Shown here in pieces: positions 47,498-59,076 of a stretch of DNA of 64,000 nt. Position 1 is the stretch's first letter. Every line of letters starts with the position of its first letter. Origin of the DNA: Dillenia suffruticosa. Lineage: Eukaryota > Streptophyta > Magnoliopsida > Dilleniales > Dilleniaceae. The stretch lies in the NCBI GenBank assembly GCA_033439265.1, contig JAVTVX010000024.1, positions 14,119,001-14,183,000 of the forward strand. The letters run 5' to 3'. The notes under the pieces are model-generated. The model ran no database searches. It was given only the letters and a program-made list of their open reading frames with translations, and was not told where the DNA came from. Position numbers and translations under genes: made by a program.

Positions 47498-48225
47498 CTA
47501 GTCCGTCATCGCGGACTCGAAAGTCTCCACTCTCGCCTCTGCTGATCTTCTCAAGAATATTCTAGAGCTCCTCATCTGACCCCTGAAGCTCTTTAATACG
47601 ATCAAGTAAGTCGGCCTCACCTCAAAACGAGCTAATAGTGTTCCTTGATCATCACTAGTCAAACTGACCCCGAGTGTACGGAGTCCCATCAAGCAAGAGA
47701 GGTAAGCACTCTCTGCCATAGTGGAGGGAGAAGAGGAGGATGATGACTTTCGGCTCAATGCATCTATTACCACATTTGCCTTTCCAAATGGAAATCAATG
47801 ATAAGGTCGTCTTTCAATAACTCCAACCATCTCCTCTGTCTGCGGTTCAACTCCTGCTGGGTGAACAAATACTTTAGACTTTTGTGATCTGTGAATATCC
47901 TACAAGTCACCCCATAAAGATAATGCCACCATATCTTCAACGCGAAGACTATGGCTGCCAACTCTAAATCATGTGTCGGTAATCTGGGAAGCTCCTTGGG
48001 GAATATCTCTGGAAACTCCTGCACCATAGGGATATCTTCAAGTCTCGGTCTCTCAATGGTGGTGTCGATAACATAAGCCAGATAAGCCACACTACCATGG
48101 CGTACCAAGCATCTGGCCTTCATAACAGAGATAATATAACGGGGTAATACTCGTCTCTCGCCCCGGAAAACTAATGATGGCTGCCCGGACCTTCGAAACT
48201 CAACCTCTTTCGTGAAACAATCCAC
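47498..48225 (-). pseudogene. Gypsy pol with RT deleted: protease-RT linker fused to RNase H
   Basis: The frame 47767-48225 (152 codons) reads the usual linker before RT ([17 protein letters not shown]-type) and then, in frame at about 47976, jumps to [22 protein letters not shown] and [12 protein letters not shown] of RNase H. The whole reverse transcriptase, including the YVDD box, is absent. RNase H continues with RRWLELL. A frame change near 47767 leads to the RNase H/integrase connection (SRKSSSSSSPS, 47498-47773). Confidence 0.88.
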
Positions 48226-48246
48226 GAAAGCTCGGTATAAACTCAG

Positions 48247-48510
48247 TCAATCTATCCCTAGGATGACATCGAAATCCGTGATAGGAAACGGAATCAAATA
48301 TGCCTCTAATACTATCTCCCCAATACCGACCTCACAGCCCCTATAGACTGTATCTCGAATGACATGCTTGTCAAGAAGAGTGACTACTATAATCTCCTCA
48401 TCAAGTGGCGAGAGAAGTCTATCAGAATAGTAAGCGAACGTGTCGCTCATATATGAAAAATTCGACCCGATATCTATAAGAATACGAACGTCGATATCAA
48501 ATATTCGCAT
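48247..48510 (-). pseudogene. Gypsy retropepsin (aspartic protease) fragment
   Basis: 87 codons. RILIDIGSNFSYMS is the active-site region, with DIGS where DTGA/DTGS is usual, and the second signature is DFDVILGID. This identifies a Ty3-gypsy protease. The Thr to Ile change in the catalytic triad loop suggests loss of activity. Confidence 0.85.
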
Positions 48511-48889
48511 GGTACCTAAAGATAGGAAAAAGATTAAAGATATTTAAAATGCGAAGAAAAATAGACAAATTCATATATATATATCAAACTAGTTAAGTTT
48601 CTAAAACTTTAACTAGTCAAAACTGTATATTGACATCATGATATACAAAAAACTCATACAAAAAGTATAACAAACACTGAGGGATCTATGGGAGGATTAT
48701 CAATAATAATATCAGGATTTGCCTTTGCGTCCTCCTACGTCATCGTAAACATACGAGCCTGGACCCTATGTTGCTGTCGCGACGATCCTGGTACTATATT
48801 ACTCCTGGCTGCAGTCCGAGGAGCGGTAAGAGCTGAGTGCGCAGGTGCCCCCTGCTGGCCTGTGCCAGACGTACCAGTACGACTCTACA

Positions 48890-49838
48890 AAGTCGATCCT
48901 TCTCGACCTAAATTGGGGCAGACACTCCTAACGTGACCTTGCTTCCCATACTGGAAGCAAGTAACTGGTACTCTACATGCCCCAAAGGCATGCTGGCCGC
49001 TGCATCTACAGCAGAAAGGCTGTCTCTATATAGAAAACTGTGTAGAGACATTAGGGGCTGGTACCCCAAAACCCTGTGGTCGAGGTCCCTGTCCCGGTCC
49101 TACTGGTCTGAAGCTAGAACAACCTCCGGGATATCCAGAACCTCTATCCCTCTTTGAAGACTGTCCACCCTGTGACCCAGTCTTCCTTTTCTGGTGACTC
49201 TCCCTCTGTCTAGTCTCAGCTCGGACGATCTCCTCCATCCGATATACTGAATCAATCACCTCTGACAATGTAAAAGAGGGAGTCACTGTCATATACTTTG
49301 TGATGCTCAATTGGAAGCCATCATCAAACTTGAACCTCAACTGAACTGGTGTAGCCATGTCGGGGACAAAGGCCGCTAGTTATCTGAGCTCAGCCACGTA
49401 CTCTGAAACTGACCTCGTCTACTGGCGTAAGTACAAGAACTCCGTCCTCATCCGGTCATACTAGAACGGGGTGAAGTACTTGCGGTCAAACTCTCGTAAA
49501 AAGTCCTCCCATCGCAGGGTCTGTGTAACACTGTCACGGATAGCCTCCCACCACGAGAGGGCATCTTCGTCGAGGAGTCTCTCAGCAACTCTCAATCTGA
49601 GCTCCTCTGACAACCCTAAATCCGTAAGGATCCTACGAGTCCTATTGATCCAGTGTTTCACCGCTACGGCATCACTAGATCCTGAAAAGTCTATGTATCC
49701 GAGCTGCTGAGACTCTTTTACCAACTGAGTGAGCTCATAGATGTGCCTCAAAGTAGCCGATGTCTTATCGGTCGGAGTAGAAACAGAAGGTCCAACCACC
49801 GAAAGAGGAATCGTTGTCGTAGGTGCAAGTATGGCCAC
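48890..49838 (-). pseudogene. Gypsy gag with zinc knuckle
   Basis: The capsid is at 49461-49838: YIDFSGSSDAVAVKHWINR, DEDALSWWEAIRDSV and FLREFDRKYFTPF, typical of plant Ty3-gypsy retrotransposon gag. It continues at 49026-49358 in another frame (ITKYMTVTPSFTLSEVID, then a basic Gly/Arg/Ser-rich tail). The nucleocapsid knuckle near 48920-48985 reads CFQYGKQGHVRSVC, with the second Cys changed to Tyr. Confidence 0.85.
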
Positions 49839-50385
49839 AGGTGCGGTCGCTGGAGTCTATAGTGGAGGTGGTGGCATCTACGCCCCATATCTACTGTACC
49901 ACTCCTGCCACTGCCTCAAGGCATCGAGTAGTGGTGGAGGAATCTCGACTGTACCAGTCGGTGGAGGTGCTGGGGGTGGCACTGGGGAAGGTGCGTGAGT
50001 AGAAGAAACACCCTCCGGTGCTCATGGAGACTCAAGTGCCCTAGAAGCTTCAGGCATTGAGAGACTCTCCAGTGGTGCACCGCGCCTACCACGTCTAGGC
50101 GGCATAATTCTACAAAGAGAGCACCGATTCATTAGATATAAACAAGGATTAGGGTTAGTTACCGGGTAACTAACCCCCCAAAAGAGAATTCGAGTTATGA
50201 ATGAAGGCATTCGAATGCGGAATCACGGAATGTATGCCTCGTATCTCGTACCCTTTACAATAAATGGTCTTATATGCCTATGACCGTGTTCGAGACTTTA
50301 AATGACTGTATGAAACTCTCTAATGCATTGAGGACTTTTAAACGTACTTGGAAAGATTTTTACTACTATCTTTTCTTTAACCTAG
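49839..50385 (-). other. Gypsy 5' leader and gag N-terminal extension
   Basis: Between PBS and capsid. The frame 50022-50210 reads CRIMPPRRGRRGAPLESLSMPEA, where MPPRRGRR (about 50085-50106) is the usual start of plant Gypsy gag. A Pro/Gly-rich, low-complexity stretch at 49845-49990 joins it to the capsid with a frame change. Confidence 0.65.
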
Positions 50386-50400
50386 ATGCTCTGATACCAA
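50386..50400 (-). other. Primer-binding site of the Gypsy element (initiator tRNA-Met)
   Basis: The coding strand reads TGGTATCAGAGCATC a few bases inside the 5' LTR, a perfect match to the initiator tRNA-Met complement. Confidence 0.9.
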
Positions 50401-50406
50401 TAGAAC

Positions 50407-52852
50407 TGTCACGCCCCGAACCGAGATCGTGAGCAACTGCCCGTTGCCCTGAATGCAGGTTGTATTTCTACAGAAAATCGGACAGAAACTCCCCATAAAT
50501 TGGAGGTTTTCAATGTACAAATAAATCTGTATAATTTTAAATCAACCTATCAATTTAACAAATGGCCATCCCGGCCTGTCCAAAATCAATAAATCCCACC
50601 GCAAACATCCATGACAACGCAAGGCTATGAAATTTCTAGTAGTCCTAGCCACAGACCTCTATTGTCATGCCCAACTAGAGTATGAGCAGCCGCCACACTG
50701 AGCGAACTTAAGTTTATACAAATGTATAACAAATTTCCCAAGTAGAAAGTTTAAAACACTTACAGATGCCTCAATGCAAGTAAAATGAACCAAAGCGAGA
50801 GTTATGCACACAACTGCCCATAAGTTATACAGTCATCCCATAATATACACGGCCAAAAACGGACCTCAATATCAAGACCACGCAGGGACGAAATAAAGTA
50901 CGAAATTCATATTTCAAATTTAACTTAAAACTCATCGTCGTATATACCAAATCTCAGGATATGCTGTTAAACCCTTTAGAGCCTGAAATGTCGTTCTATC
51001 ACAAAAATCCTATCTGAGGAAGGGAAAGAGAGGGGTGAGTATCATGGGAAGATACCCAGTGAGTGAGTGGATTAATCTCAAGTACAAATAGTGTAGATGA
51101 ACATTGGAGTGTCAAATAATATCATTCATAAACAATAATTTAAGTTTTTTGCAGTAAATCATGGTATGTTCAATAAAGTGAACTCATTTATTCAATCACA
51201 CGGTATCACACATATATGCATCCATTCGAAATCAAGTAATATTAGAGCAAGCCAAAAATGATCCTGACAAAGGTTAACCATGATCAAGGACAGACGCATC
51301 GGGGGATTTATTATGCAAAGAGTTTTCAAAGTAGCTCTCTACCCTGACGTTGGCCATGAGTTTGCTAGGGCTAGCTCATCATCATGTATAGGACCCCGTC
51401 CGGTGCTAGACGGTGGCGTCACACACGTCCTTCCCCATCGCGGGTTAAACCCGCCGTGCCTATAGCCATTAGAATCAATGACGTTTGCGGATATTTCCTG
51501 CAGAAGCATATCCAGGCAACCCATGTCTCTATAAATACCCTTCGTAGCTACGGAATCATCAATATCATCATCATAGTATCACAAGGGCACAACGTCCCAC
51601 AAGTAAGAATCATATCATCAAATAACTAGTGGGCATCCAACCCACATAGCTCATCAAAAATATTTCAAATCCGTATGCCAATACATTCATCAAATCATTT
51701 CAAATCCAAGTTAATGTGACGGCAAAATAGAAAACATATCTAGTTCTCAAATAATGGCACAATATCATTTCATTTCAAATATGGATGCATAGTCATCAGA
51801 AACATAAATTTACGACATTTCAAATGTCACAAAACAAGTTTTGAAATTTAATATCACACGTCGAGTCAATGCATATCGAAAGCATGTTTTATTGAAAACA
51901 CGACAGATACAAGTTTTACTATTTCATACAAAAGATTAGAGTCTCATTCACCTTTTTAGGGAGGGTGGTCACTCCCTATTTTAAAAAATAATCCAATCTG
52001 ATTCCTCGAGTCTCCAAAAAGATCAACCTAATCAAATCATCTCAATTTAATATCAAATAAGGGCTTAATAAGGGATTTTTGACTTTTTCTTCCCAATATA
52101 ATAAAATCTTAATTTACCCAATCTCCTTTTTGGATTCCGTTCGATCATCAGATTGGTATAAAACCTGTAAAATTTCCAAATTTGAACAATATTAGCAACT
52201 AACTCAAATTTCTAACACCAAACCCTAGAACTTGAACAAAATTGTAGTCGTTATCTGTAGTGAAAGTGCAGGTGAGCTCTCGAAGGAGAAAACCGGTTAC
52301 GGGCTCGCGGGTTGGTAGGCTCGCGGGTCTTCGGGCTGGCAACCTCGCGGGTTGGCAGCCTCGCGGGCTGGCCCGCTGGTTGGCTCGCGTGCTCAGGCAC
52401 TCACGGGCTAGGGTTGGCGCTCGCGAGCTGGAGCGCTCATGGGCTAGAGCATGCCCACGCGCTCGCGCTTGAACTGTGGAGCGCTCGGGTAGTCGCGCGC
52501 TCGCGTTGTGGAGCGCTGGCAAGTGAAACGCGCGCTCGTGGTAGTGCAGGGAGGGTCGTGCTGCAGGCTGGCGCTTGCGAGCTAAGGCGTGCGCTGGCAA
52601 GCTAAGGTGTGCGCTTACGCGAGGAGGATCATGCTGCCGGCTGGCGCTCGCGAGCTAAGGCGCGTACTCGTGCGAGGAGGATCACACTCGTAGGGATGCT
52701 GCGGTCGTAGGGAGGAAGCAGCGGTGGAGAGAGAGAGCAGCAGCGGAGGGGGAGAGCAGCGGTGGAGAGAGAGAGCAGCGGAGGGGGAGAGCAGCGGTGG
52801 AGAGAGAGAGCAGCGGTGGAGGGAGAGAGAGCAGCGACGGAGGAGAAGAGGC

Positions 52853-52901
<49 letters not shown>

Positions 52902-53185
52902 TTAGGCTAAAAGCCCTAATCCAATTTTGGGAGGGGGTGCTGTGTTGTGCCTCAAAACGCAGCACTCCACTGGCCCTTTTTTCTTTTTTTACTATGATTA
53001 TTATTATTATTATTATTATTTATATATATATATATATATATATATTCATTTTATCCTAATTTTCATGGATACGACAATAATTTAAATATACCAAAAATTC
53101 AATTTAAATACCCAAAAATCAAAAATCAATATAAATAAATAAAATTTTTCGTACAAAAATATGACATCACAGAATCGGCGTTATA
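50407..53185 (-). repeat. 5' LTR of the Gypsy element
   Basis: 2779 bp, + strand TGTCACGCCCCGAACC to CGGCGTTATA. Pairs with 43247-46132 throughout. It has its own GC island (52260-52860) without the 230-bp duplication, a GA microsatellite at 52857-52898, and an (ATT)n(TA)n tract at 52997-53045. Confidence 0.93.
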
Positions 53186-53190
53186 GGTAA

Positions 53191-55100
53191 GGATTTTTAG
53201 TCTAAAGTTGTGAAACCTAAAAACTAGATACTTATTCTAATACCAATTGAAAAAAATCTAGAGATGTGAATATGTTTATTTAAATTATTTTAGCACTAAT
53301 TGCAGATTTGAATATGGTTTGAAGAATAGTGGTTGAAATTGAGTCAATAATTTTAATATTGGTATAGGAATGTAAAGGTAAGACAGTGGCTCCACCAAAT
53401 GCGATGTGCGTCCACTCCCAAGACACCTTCCTAGGTTTTCACTAATATCACAAAGATACAAACTTGATTAATGGTTCAAGTTAGACCATTACTGCTTTTA
53501 CCCACAAACATTAACTTTTCAACCTTCCTCAGATTGTTGCTTTCTCTCTCTAAACCCAAAATTGAGAATATCTCACTGGTCTTCTAAAATTTTGTACAGA
53601 AAAAAATAAATGTTATAAGTAGTGAGACTTTAACCCTTGAATGTAACTATCCATAAGCTTATAATAGATCTACAATCAAGAAAAGAATGTTTGAGTGAAA
53701 AACAGAGTGTATTTCTTTTAGGAACAGAGTATATTGATTGTGCAATACAGTAAATTATTGTTTATTTTTGTTGGTCATAGAGCATTCGCTTCTTCTTCTT
53801 CTTCTTCTTATTCTTCTTCTTCTTCTTCTTCTTCTTCTTCTTCTTCTTCTTCTTCTTCATGCTTCAGTATTTAAGCATGAACCTAATAGTGCCATTGTGG
53901 AGTTGGTTGAAGTTGAAAATTTGTCATTAATGAGGTTCATTAGCTTTATTTAATATTTTCAAACGTTCTTCATTTTCTGCAGACAGCGTTTTCTTTGTTG
54001 TTGCATATTCCATCCTTGGCTAATGAAGTGATTTGCTTTTTCTTTTTCCTACACATCAATTGTTAGTTTTCAAACACCGTATTAAATGCACAAATGAATA
54101 TTACCATTATGTTTGAAAATTTCAGATTTTTGGGTTTAAGTCTTGTTTCACATAGGTCAACATAATATTGGTTGATAGTCGACTTAATTTTGAGTTCTGT
54201 CAACTGTGAGTAATGAGTGTCGACCCATTTTAGATATGAAATCAACATGAACTCTGAAATTCCTATCTATGAAGTATGCAGTTGACTTATTTTTTGGAGT
54301 AGGTTGACCTATTTTGAGGTGTATGTGGACCTATTCATCACTATTGTCAACATGATAACTATTCTTCCTTTTGCTAGTAAAGGCTAAAGTTGACACTTTG
54401 AATCCTAAGTCGACTTTATGCATTGTATTGACTAATTTTAGTAACTCAAGTCGACCAATTCAAGCTTTCATTCGACTTATACATATGGTAGGTTGACATT
54501 CCTTAGTTGTTTATGGTTGAAGGTCTGCTTATTCGAACGTAGGTCAACTTACAAGGTTCCTGAATTGACATGCTGAGAATGTTGTGTCGACATTTTACTA
54601 TTTTTCCTTTCAATTTGTTGACATTTTACACTTAAATTGGTCGACATGTGCACATAGGTCAACTTACTATAACTACAGGTCGATACAATTCTATTTCTTG
54701 TTTAATTAGTTGTTGACCGCTTATATTGGTCGACCTATTCTAGTGGGTCGACATCAATTGAGGATATGTGAGACTCACAAAAAGAATATCAGCATTGAAT
54801 ATTTATGGGTCGACATGTATGTCATCCTATTCCCAGGATAGATCGACATTTTATAGGCATGTCAACCTCCTTAATGTTTTTAGATTGATCTAATCATATC
54901 CATGTTGATAGGTTTAATAATGGGTCGATCTATGACTTTAATAGGTTGACCTATAATCTTAAATAAGTCAACATACTACATATGAAATGTGAGCAAGTCA
55001 ACATCTTGAAGTGGGTAGGACGACATTAAGTATTTTTTTCTCATTTTTGATTCAATAGGTCGACTTGTAGTTTTTAATGGATTGCCTTGCTTAGTCTCTG
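53191..55100 (-). mobile_element. SIRE-like Copia on the - strand, right part (leader, PBS, 5' LTR)
   Basis: Continues the element of 37072-43246 after the Gypsy insertion. A short leader lies at 53191-53233. The PBS on the coding strand reads TTGGTATTAGAATAAG (53232-53247), a decayed iMet site. The 5' LTR starts at 53248 and matches 37072-37890 closely to about 54120. Beyond that lies a ~1-kb GTCGAC-rich array that is probably its U3, longer than the one in the 3' LTR. I cannot fix the outer end (about 55000-55200) or find its target duplication. Confidence 0.65.
53789..53859 (+). repeat. (CTT)n microsatellite in the SIRE-like LTR
   Basis: About 23 CTT units with one interruption (TTA). The sister LTR has only a short CTTCTTCTTC at about 37626, so it expanded after insertion. 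Confidence 0.9.
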
Positions 55101-55130
55101 AGGTCTAATTGGTTTTGTGTCAACACACTC
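54120..55130. repeat. GTCGAC-rich array
   Basis: At least ten exact GTCGAC (for example 54178 and 54219) plus many GTCAAC and GTTGAC, usually followed by AT or TT and spaced irregularly by 15-60 bases. Compare 34912-36214, 37911-37940 and 58447-58655. Confidence 0.75.
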
Positions 55131-55251
55131 TTTATATTAAGTCGGATTGTTTATATTTCCATATTCTTCAAGTTATGTTTATTTTTGTTATACTTTATTG
55201 ATCCTAATCTGGTCAACAAGTTTAATAGCCTCAAGAAAAAAGATCCATCAT

Positions 55252-56389
55252 GGCACTTCACGGAAATAATGTTCCATTCGAAGTTGGGTTGATTGATAGG
55301 GCGTCATTCTTCAACAGCAATAGATATAGCTACTGGAAGCAGAGAATAAGGATCTACATCATAGCTAGGGATGAAATTGCTTGGGAAATTAAAGAAGAGA
55401 AAACTAAATTCCTGACTGAAGAAATTGACGGTATCAAAGTCCCTGTTAAGATAAAGAACATGACTGCCAAAGAAAGAAGAGCTAGTCGAGTAAATTGTAA
55501 GGCACTAAACCTTCTCCACTCTAATCTAAGTTTCAACAAGTACCACAAAGTTTTGTCATGCATAACTACCAAGCAAATCTAGGAAAGGTTAGAGGCCATG
55601 TATGAAGGGACCTATGAAGGGATTAACTAGAAGCAAGGTAATATGTACTTCATGGTAGCAAAAACAGAACGGAATGAGATAGATTCTCCTTCCTCAACTA
55701 TTTACTCTTCTGATTCTGATGATGAATTTTCTGAAAAAGAAGTGCATGAAACTTTAATAGGATGTTTTAAAGAACTTAAAAAGATGAACCATGAAAACTC
55801 TTCATTAAAGAAACTATTAGGTAAAATAGAAGAAGAAAGAAGCAAATTAAGAACAGAGATTGAAGATTTGAAGAATGAAAACGGTGCATTAAAAGAAATA
55901 CTGAAAGAAGAAAAGAATGATTTGCTTGCTGAGATAGAAAAGAAAAATAAGAAGGTTAATGAGCTGCAAACTGAAGTTGAAAAGATAAAAGATAAAAATG
56001 CTTGTACACAAGATAATTATCAGAAGGTTAAGATGCACTTAGAATTGGAACAAGAAAAAGAAAAGAACAAAAGGCTAAGTTCTTTGTTGCACAAATTCAT
56101 TCAAGGTCAAGAAAAACTTGATATGATGTTAGGAGTCCAAAGAACAGTGTATAACAAATCAGGAATAGGTTATGACCCTGCTGCCACCCAGAAGAAACTT
56201 TATAGTTTCTTTATGCCTACTTCTAAGACTCCTAAAATAGAAACTAGGTATCATTACTGCATAAAAATTGGATATAATGCATATCATTGTAAGCTTAGGA
56301 GGCAAACTAGTAACAAAACTAAAAGCTCTGCACCTAATAAAAAATTCATGAACTATCTTAAGAATGGGCATAGCATAAATGAATGCTAG
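55252..56389 (+). pseudogene. SIRE-like Copia gag on the + strand
   Basis: Starts MALHGNNVPFEVGLIDRASF at 55252, parallel to the gag start of the - strand element but in the opposite orientation. The first frame (55250-55582) has the capsid text NSNRYSYWKQRI and stops at 55582. The second frame (55643-56389, 248 codons) has FMVAKTERNEID, an acidic Ser-rich patch SSDSDDEFSEKE, then about 110 residues of Glu/Lys coiled coil, and a nucleocapsid with HYCIKIGYNAYHC and NYLKNGHSINEC, both knuckles degenerate. Codons between the two frames hold one or more stops. SIRE/Maximus elements have such long coiled-coil gags. Confidence 0.85.
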
Positions 56390-58140
56390 TCTAGGATTAG
56401 AACATTAAGAACAACAAAATTAAGATGGGTGTCAAACGAATCATTAAGAGCTGACAATGCTAGATTTAAGAAAATCTAAGTGCCAAAAGGAAGACGTAAT
56501 GAACAACATAAAAAAAGTTGATGGCATTAAGTCTTCAAAGTGTATGATTGTGGATAAAATTAGGACATGCAAGCATGAACTTAATATCTAAATCATCGAG
56601 AAAATAACTAGTGAAAGGTTTGTAGAAAATGAATGAAAGGTAATTTGTATGATGCCTACATGAAAAGCAAACAAGCTAAAATTCCCTTTAAGTTAAAAGA
56701 CATAGTATTAATTTTCAGAATATTAAAACTAGTCTGGCCCAACTAGGACTTAGAGTATAAGATGAAAACACTATAGCCTTAATAGACGATTACTCTAGCA
56801 ATAGTTAAATGTTCTTCTTAAAATAAGAAAGAAGAAGATAGTAATGCATATAAGAAAATCCAAAATAAGAAAGGCTGTATGGTCTCTGGGATAAGAAGTG
56901 TCAATGGAAAGAATTTGAAAAATAGATTGATACAGATCGGGGAATTGTGTTTAGTGTGTATTCAATAATTTCTCAACCCTTACGAGTCCTCAACAAATTT
57001 AGATGTAGATGAAATGAATAGGACAATGCATCGAGAGAACAATGATGTAGGTTACTTTCTAGGCATAAATGTTGAAAAATAAAAAGGATTCCCTTAAAAA
57101 AAATTAATGCTAAGAGTAATGAAATCATTCAACTTCTAACAAAGTATATAAAATTTGCAATAGAAAGGAGCAGGACAGCAAAGGAATTATCTATGAATCT
57201 AATCCATATAACAATAAACACATATTTTGATGATGAAAGTGTAGATGATCCTATAAGTCAAATAAGAAAGAAGAAGGTAAAAATGATCATCCTAAACAAA
57301 TTCAGATATAGAGAAATCGATGTGAGCCACTAGTCTTAAATAAAGCCAGAAATTTAAATAAGGCCTTGCAGGATGAAAACAAAGTACTAACAATGTAAGA
57401 AAAGCTAATTCGATTTGAAAGAAATAGAGTGTAGGATTTAGTTCCTAAGCCAAAGCAACTCTCAGTTATAGGAACTAAGTGGCTGAAAGACTAGATGATC
57501 ATGGAACCATAGGCAGAAATAAGGCAAGATTAGTAGTTCAAGGGTATAGTACTAATGAGTAGATTTTGTTGCAGACTTATGCCCTAATAGCAAGGTTAAA
57601 ACCAAATAAATTACCACTTGCCTTCTATTGTTTCATGAACTTCAATTTATGTCAAATGGATGTAAAGAATACATGGCTTACTCAATGAAAAAGCACATAA
57701 ATAGAGAGAAAAACCCCCTAACTTTGTAAATTCAAAACATCTGACCATGTGTCAAAAGTTTCCAAAGCTTTGTATGGTCTAGAACAAACTCAAAGCGCTT
57801 GATATGAAACTCTTAACAATTTCTTAATAGAAAATGAGTGCAAAAAGGACAAAGTTGACACAACCTTGTGGGTGAAGAGGAAAGGCAAAGAAATTCAAAG
57901 AGTTCAAAACTATGTATGTGATATAACATTTAGAGCAATAAATGAAACTCTTTGTCAAGAATTTACTAAGATAATACATGTTAAGTTTGAGATGAGCATA
58001 CATACTTCTTAGGACTGAATGCAAATCGAGCAAACAAAAGGGTGTGTTAGATTATTCTAAAGAACTTTGAACTAGATGTAGAAGGCAAATCAATTTGTAC
58101 TAAGATGTATAGTGTAATAGGTTCGTTAGATTGTTCCACA
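56390..58140 (+). pseudogene. Degenerate Copia pol of the + strand SIRE-like element
   Basis: Heavily decayed. Recognisable: integrase IRSVNGKNLKN (family IRSDNGxEFEN) near 56897-56925; start of RT RNRVxDLVPKPKQLSVIGTKW near 57425-57480; CQMDVKN near 57650; ELDVEGKSICTKMYSVIGSL near 58065-58125 at the RT end. Protease and RNase H are not seen. It likely belongs with the LTR and PBS at 34746-37060, the two parts being separated by the nested insertions (inference). Confidence 0.7.
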
Positions 58141-59076
58141 CAAGTGATTAATAATGCAAAGAGTACTTCTTGTAAGATTGTGTTAAGAATTATGAAGTTT
58201 CATCTATGATTTAAAAACCCTTATCTCATCTAGGCTATTGTTCATATAAGTTGGCTAGACACGATTCCCATGATGACTCCTTGAATAATTTGATACGCTT
58301 GTGTAATGGCTTGTTGCTTGTTTGCGATCTTGAAATTCTAAGAATGACAAGTTGACTAGTTTGAAGCATAAGTCAATTTGCCTATAAGGCTTAGAGCACT
58401 TAGATTTTAGACCTCACATAGCAGGAGTGGACTCACCATGTATAGGTAGTCGACTTGCTTCAATTCACTTAGACTCAGAATGACATCCAAAGCTTTTGTA
58501 TCGACACAACTTCTCCTATGTGTCAACACAACTTCCTAGTTCCTTAGGTTTATATTACCTCTTTGGCACCACAAGTCGACTTACTCCGAATGACGAGTTG
58601 ACTTGCTGTAGTTTACAAAACTACAAAATGTTAGGCAGTAGGTTACATAAGTCGACTCGCAAAGGACCCAAGTCGATTTGTGATGTTAGACCTACAAGAC
58701 TATAAATAGAAAAAACAATCCCAATTGACTATAACTCATTCTAAATTTTAGCCATCACCTCTTACTTCTCTCGCTCTCCTAAAGGTGACTCATGCGATCA
58801 AAAAACCATCCAAAACTTAAGCATAAACTCATCGACCTAGGAAAACCAATGTGTGGTTAACAAAGATGCCAAGAAGAGAGAATCCTTCCAAAATCACTCC
58901 AAGTTCAAAGATTTCCAATCCCTAGCCCAATAGAAAGACTTCTCCTCTAGAGCCATAAATCACTCTAAGCTTATAGATTGGAATATCTCAATGCAAATAA
59001 ATTTCTCTATTATGGACATATAAGAGAGTCTTGCCTTACAAGTCTCACAAATCCATTAGATCCATCCTATAATAGG
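58141..59076. other. Unassigned retroelement-like DNA with GTCGAC words
   Basis: 58330-58700 contains GTCGAC at 58447, about 58573 and about 58654 and several decayed copies, like the LTR U3 arrays elsewhere. A TATA-like ACTATAAATAGAAAA lies near 58704, followed by promoter-proximal AT/CT-rich sequence. This could be a 3' LTR of the + strand Copia, but it does not match 34746-37035 in its downstream half. No gene. Confidence 0.45.

Larger units (their letters stand above)
43247..53185 (-). mobile_element. Ty3-gypsy (chromodomain) retrotransposon with long LTRs and deleted RT
   Basis: A 9.94-kb element: LTRs at 43247-46132 and 50407-53185, perfect 5-bp target duplication GGTAA (43242-43246 and 53186-53190), iMet PBS inside the right LTR and a purine-rich PPT (GGGGGTTAGAAAA) beside the left LTR. 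Interior on the - strand: gag, zinc knuckle, retropepsin, RNase H, integrase, chromodomain-like C-terminus, i.e. gypsy order, but reverse transcriptase is missing. The LTRs differ at about 30 sites in their first 230 bp by eye, so it is clearly older than the Copia at 1316. Inserted into a SIRE-like Copia. Confidence 0.93.

Noticed and set aside
52260-52605. Overlapping + and - strand open frames in the right Gypsy LTR
   Set aside because: Compositional shadows in the GC island, disrupted in the sister LTR.
53762-53953. Leu-rich open frame 53738-53953
   Set aside because: Translation of the (CTT)n microsatellite inside an LTR.
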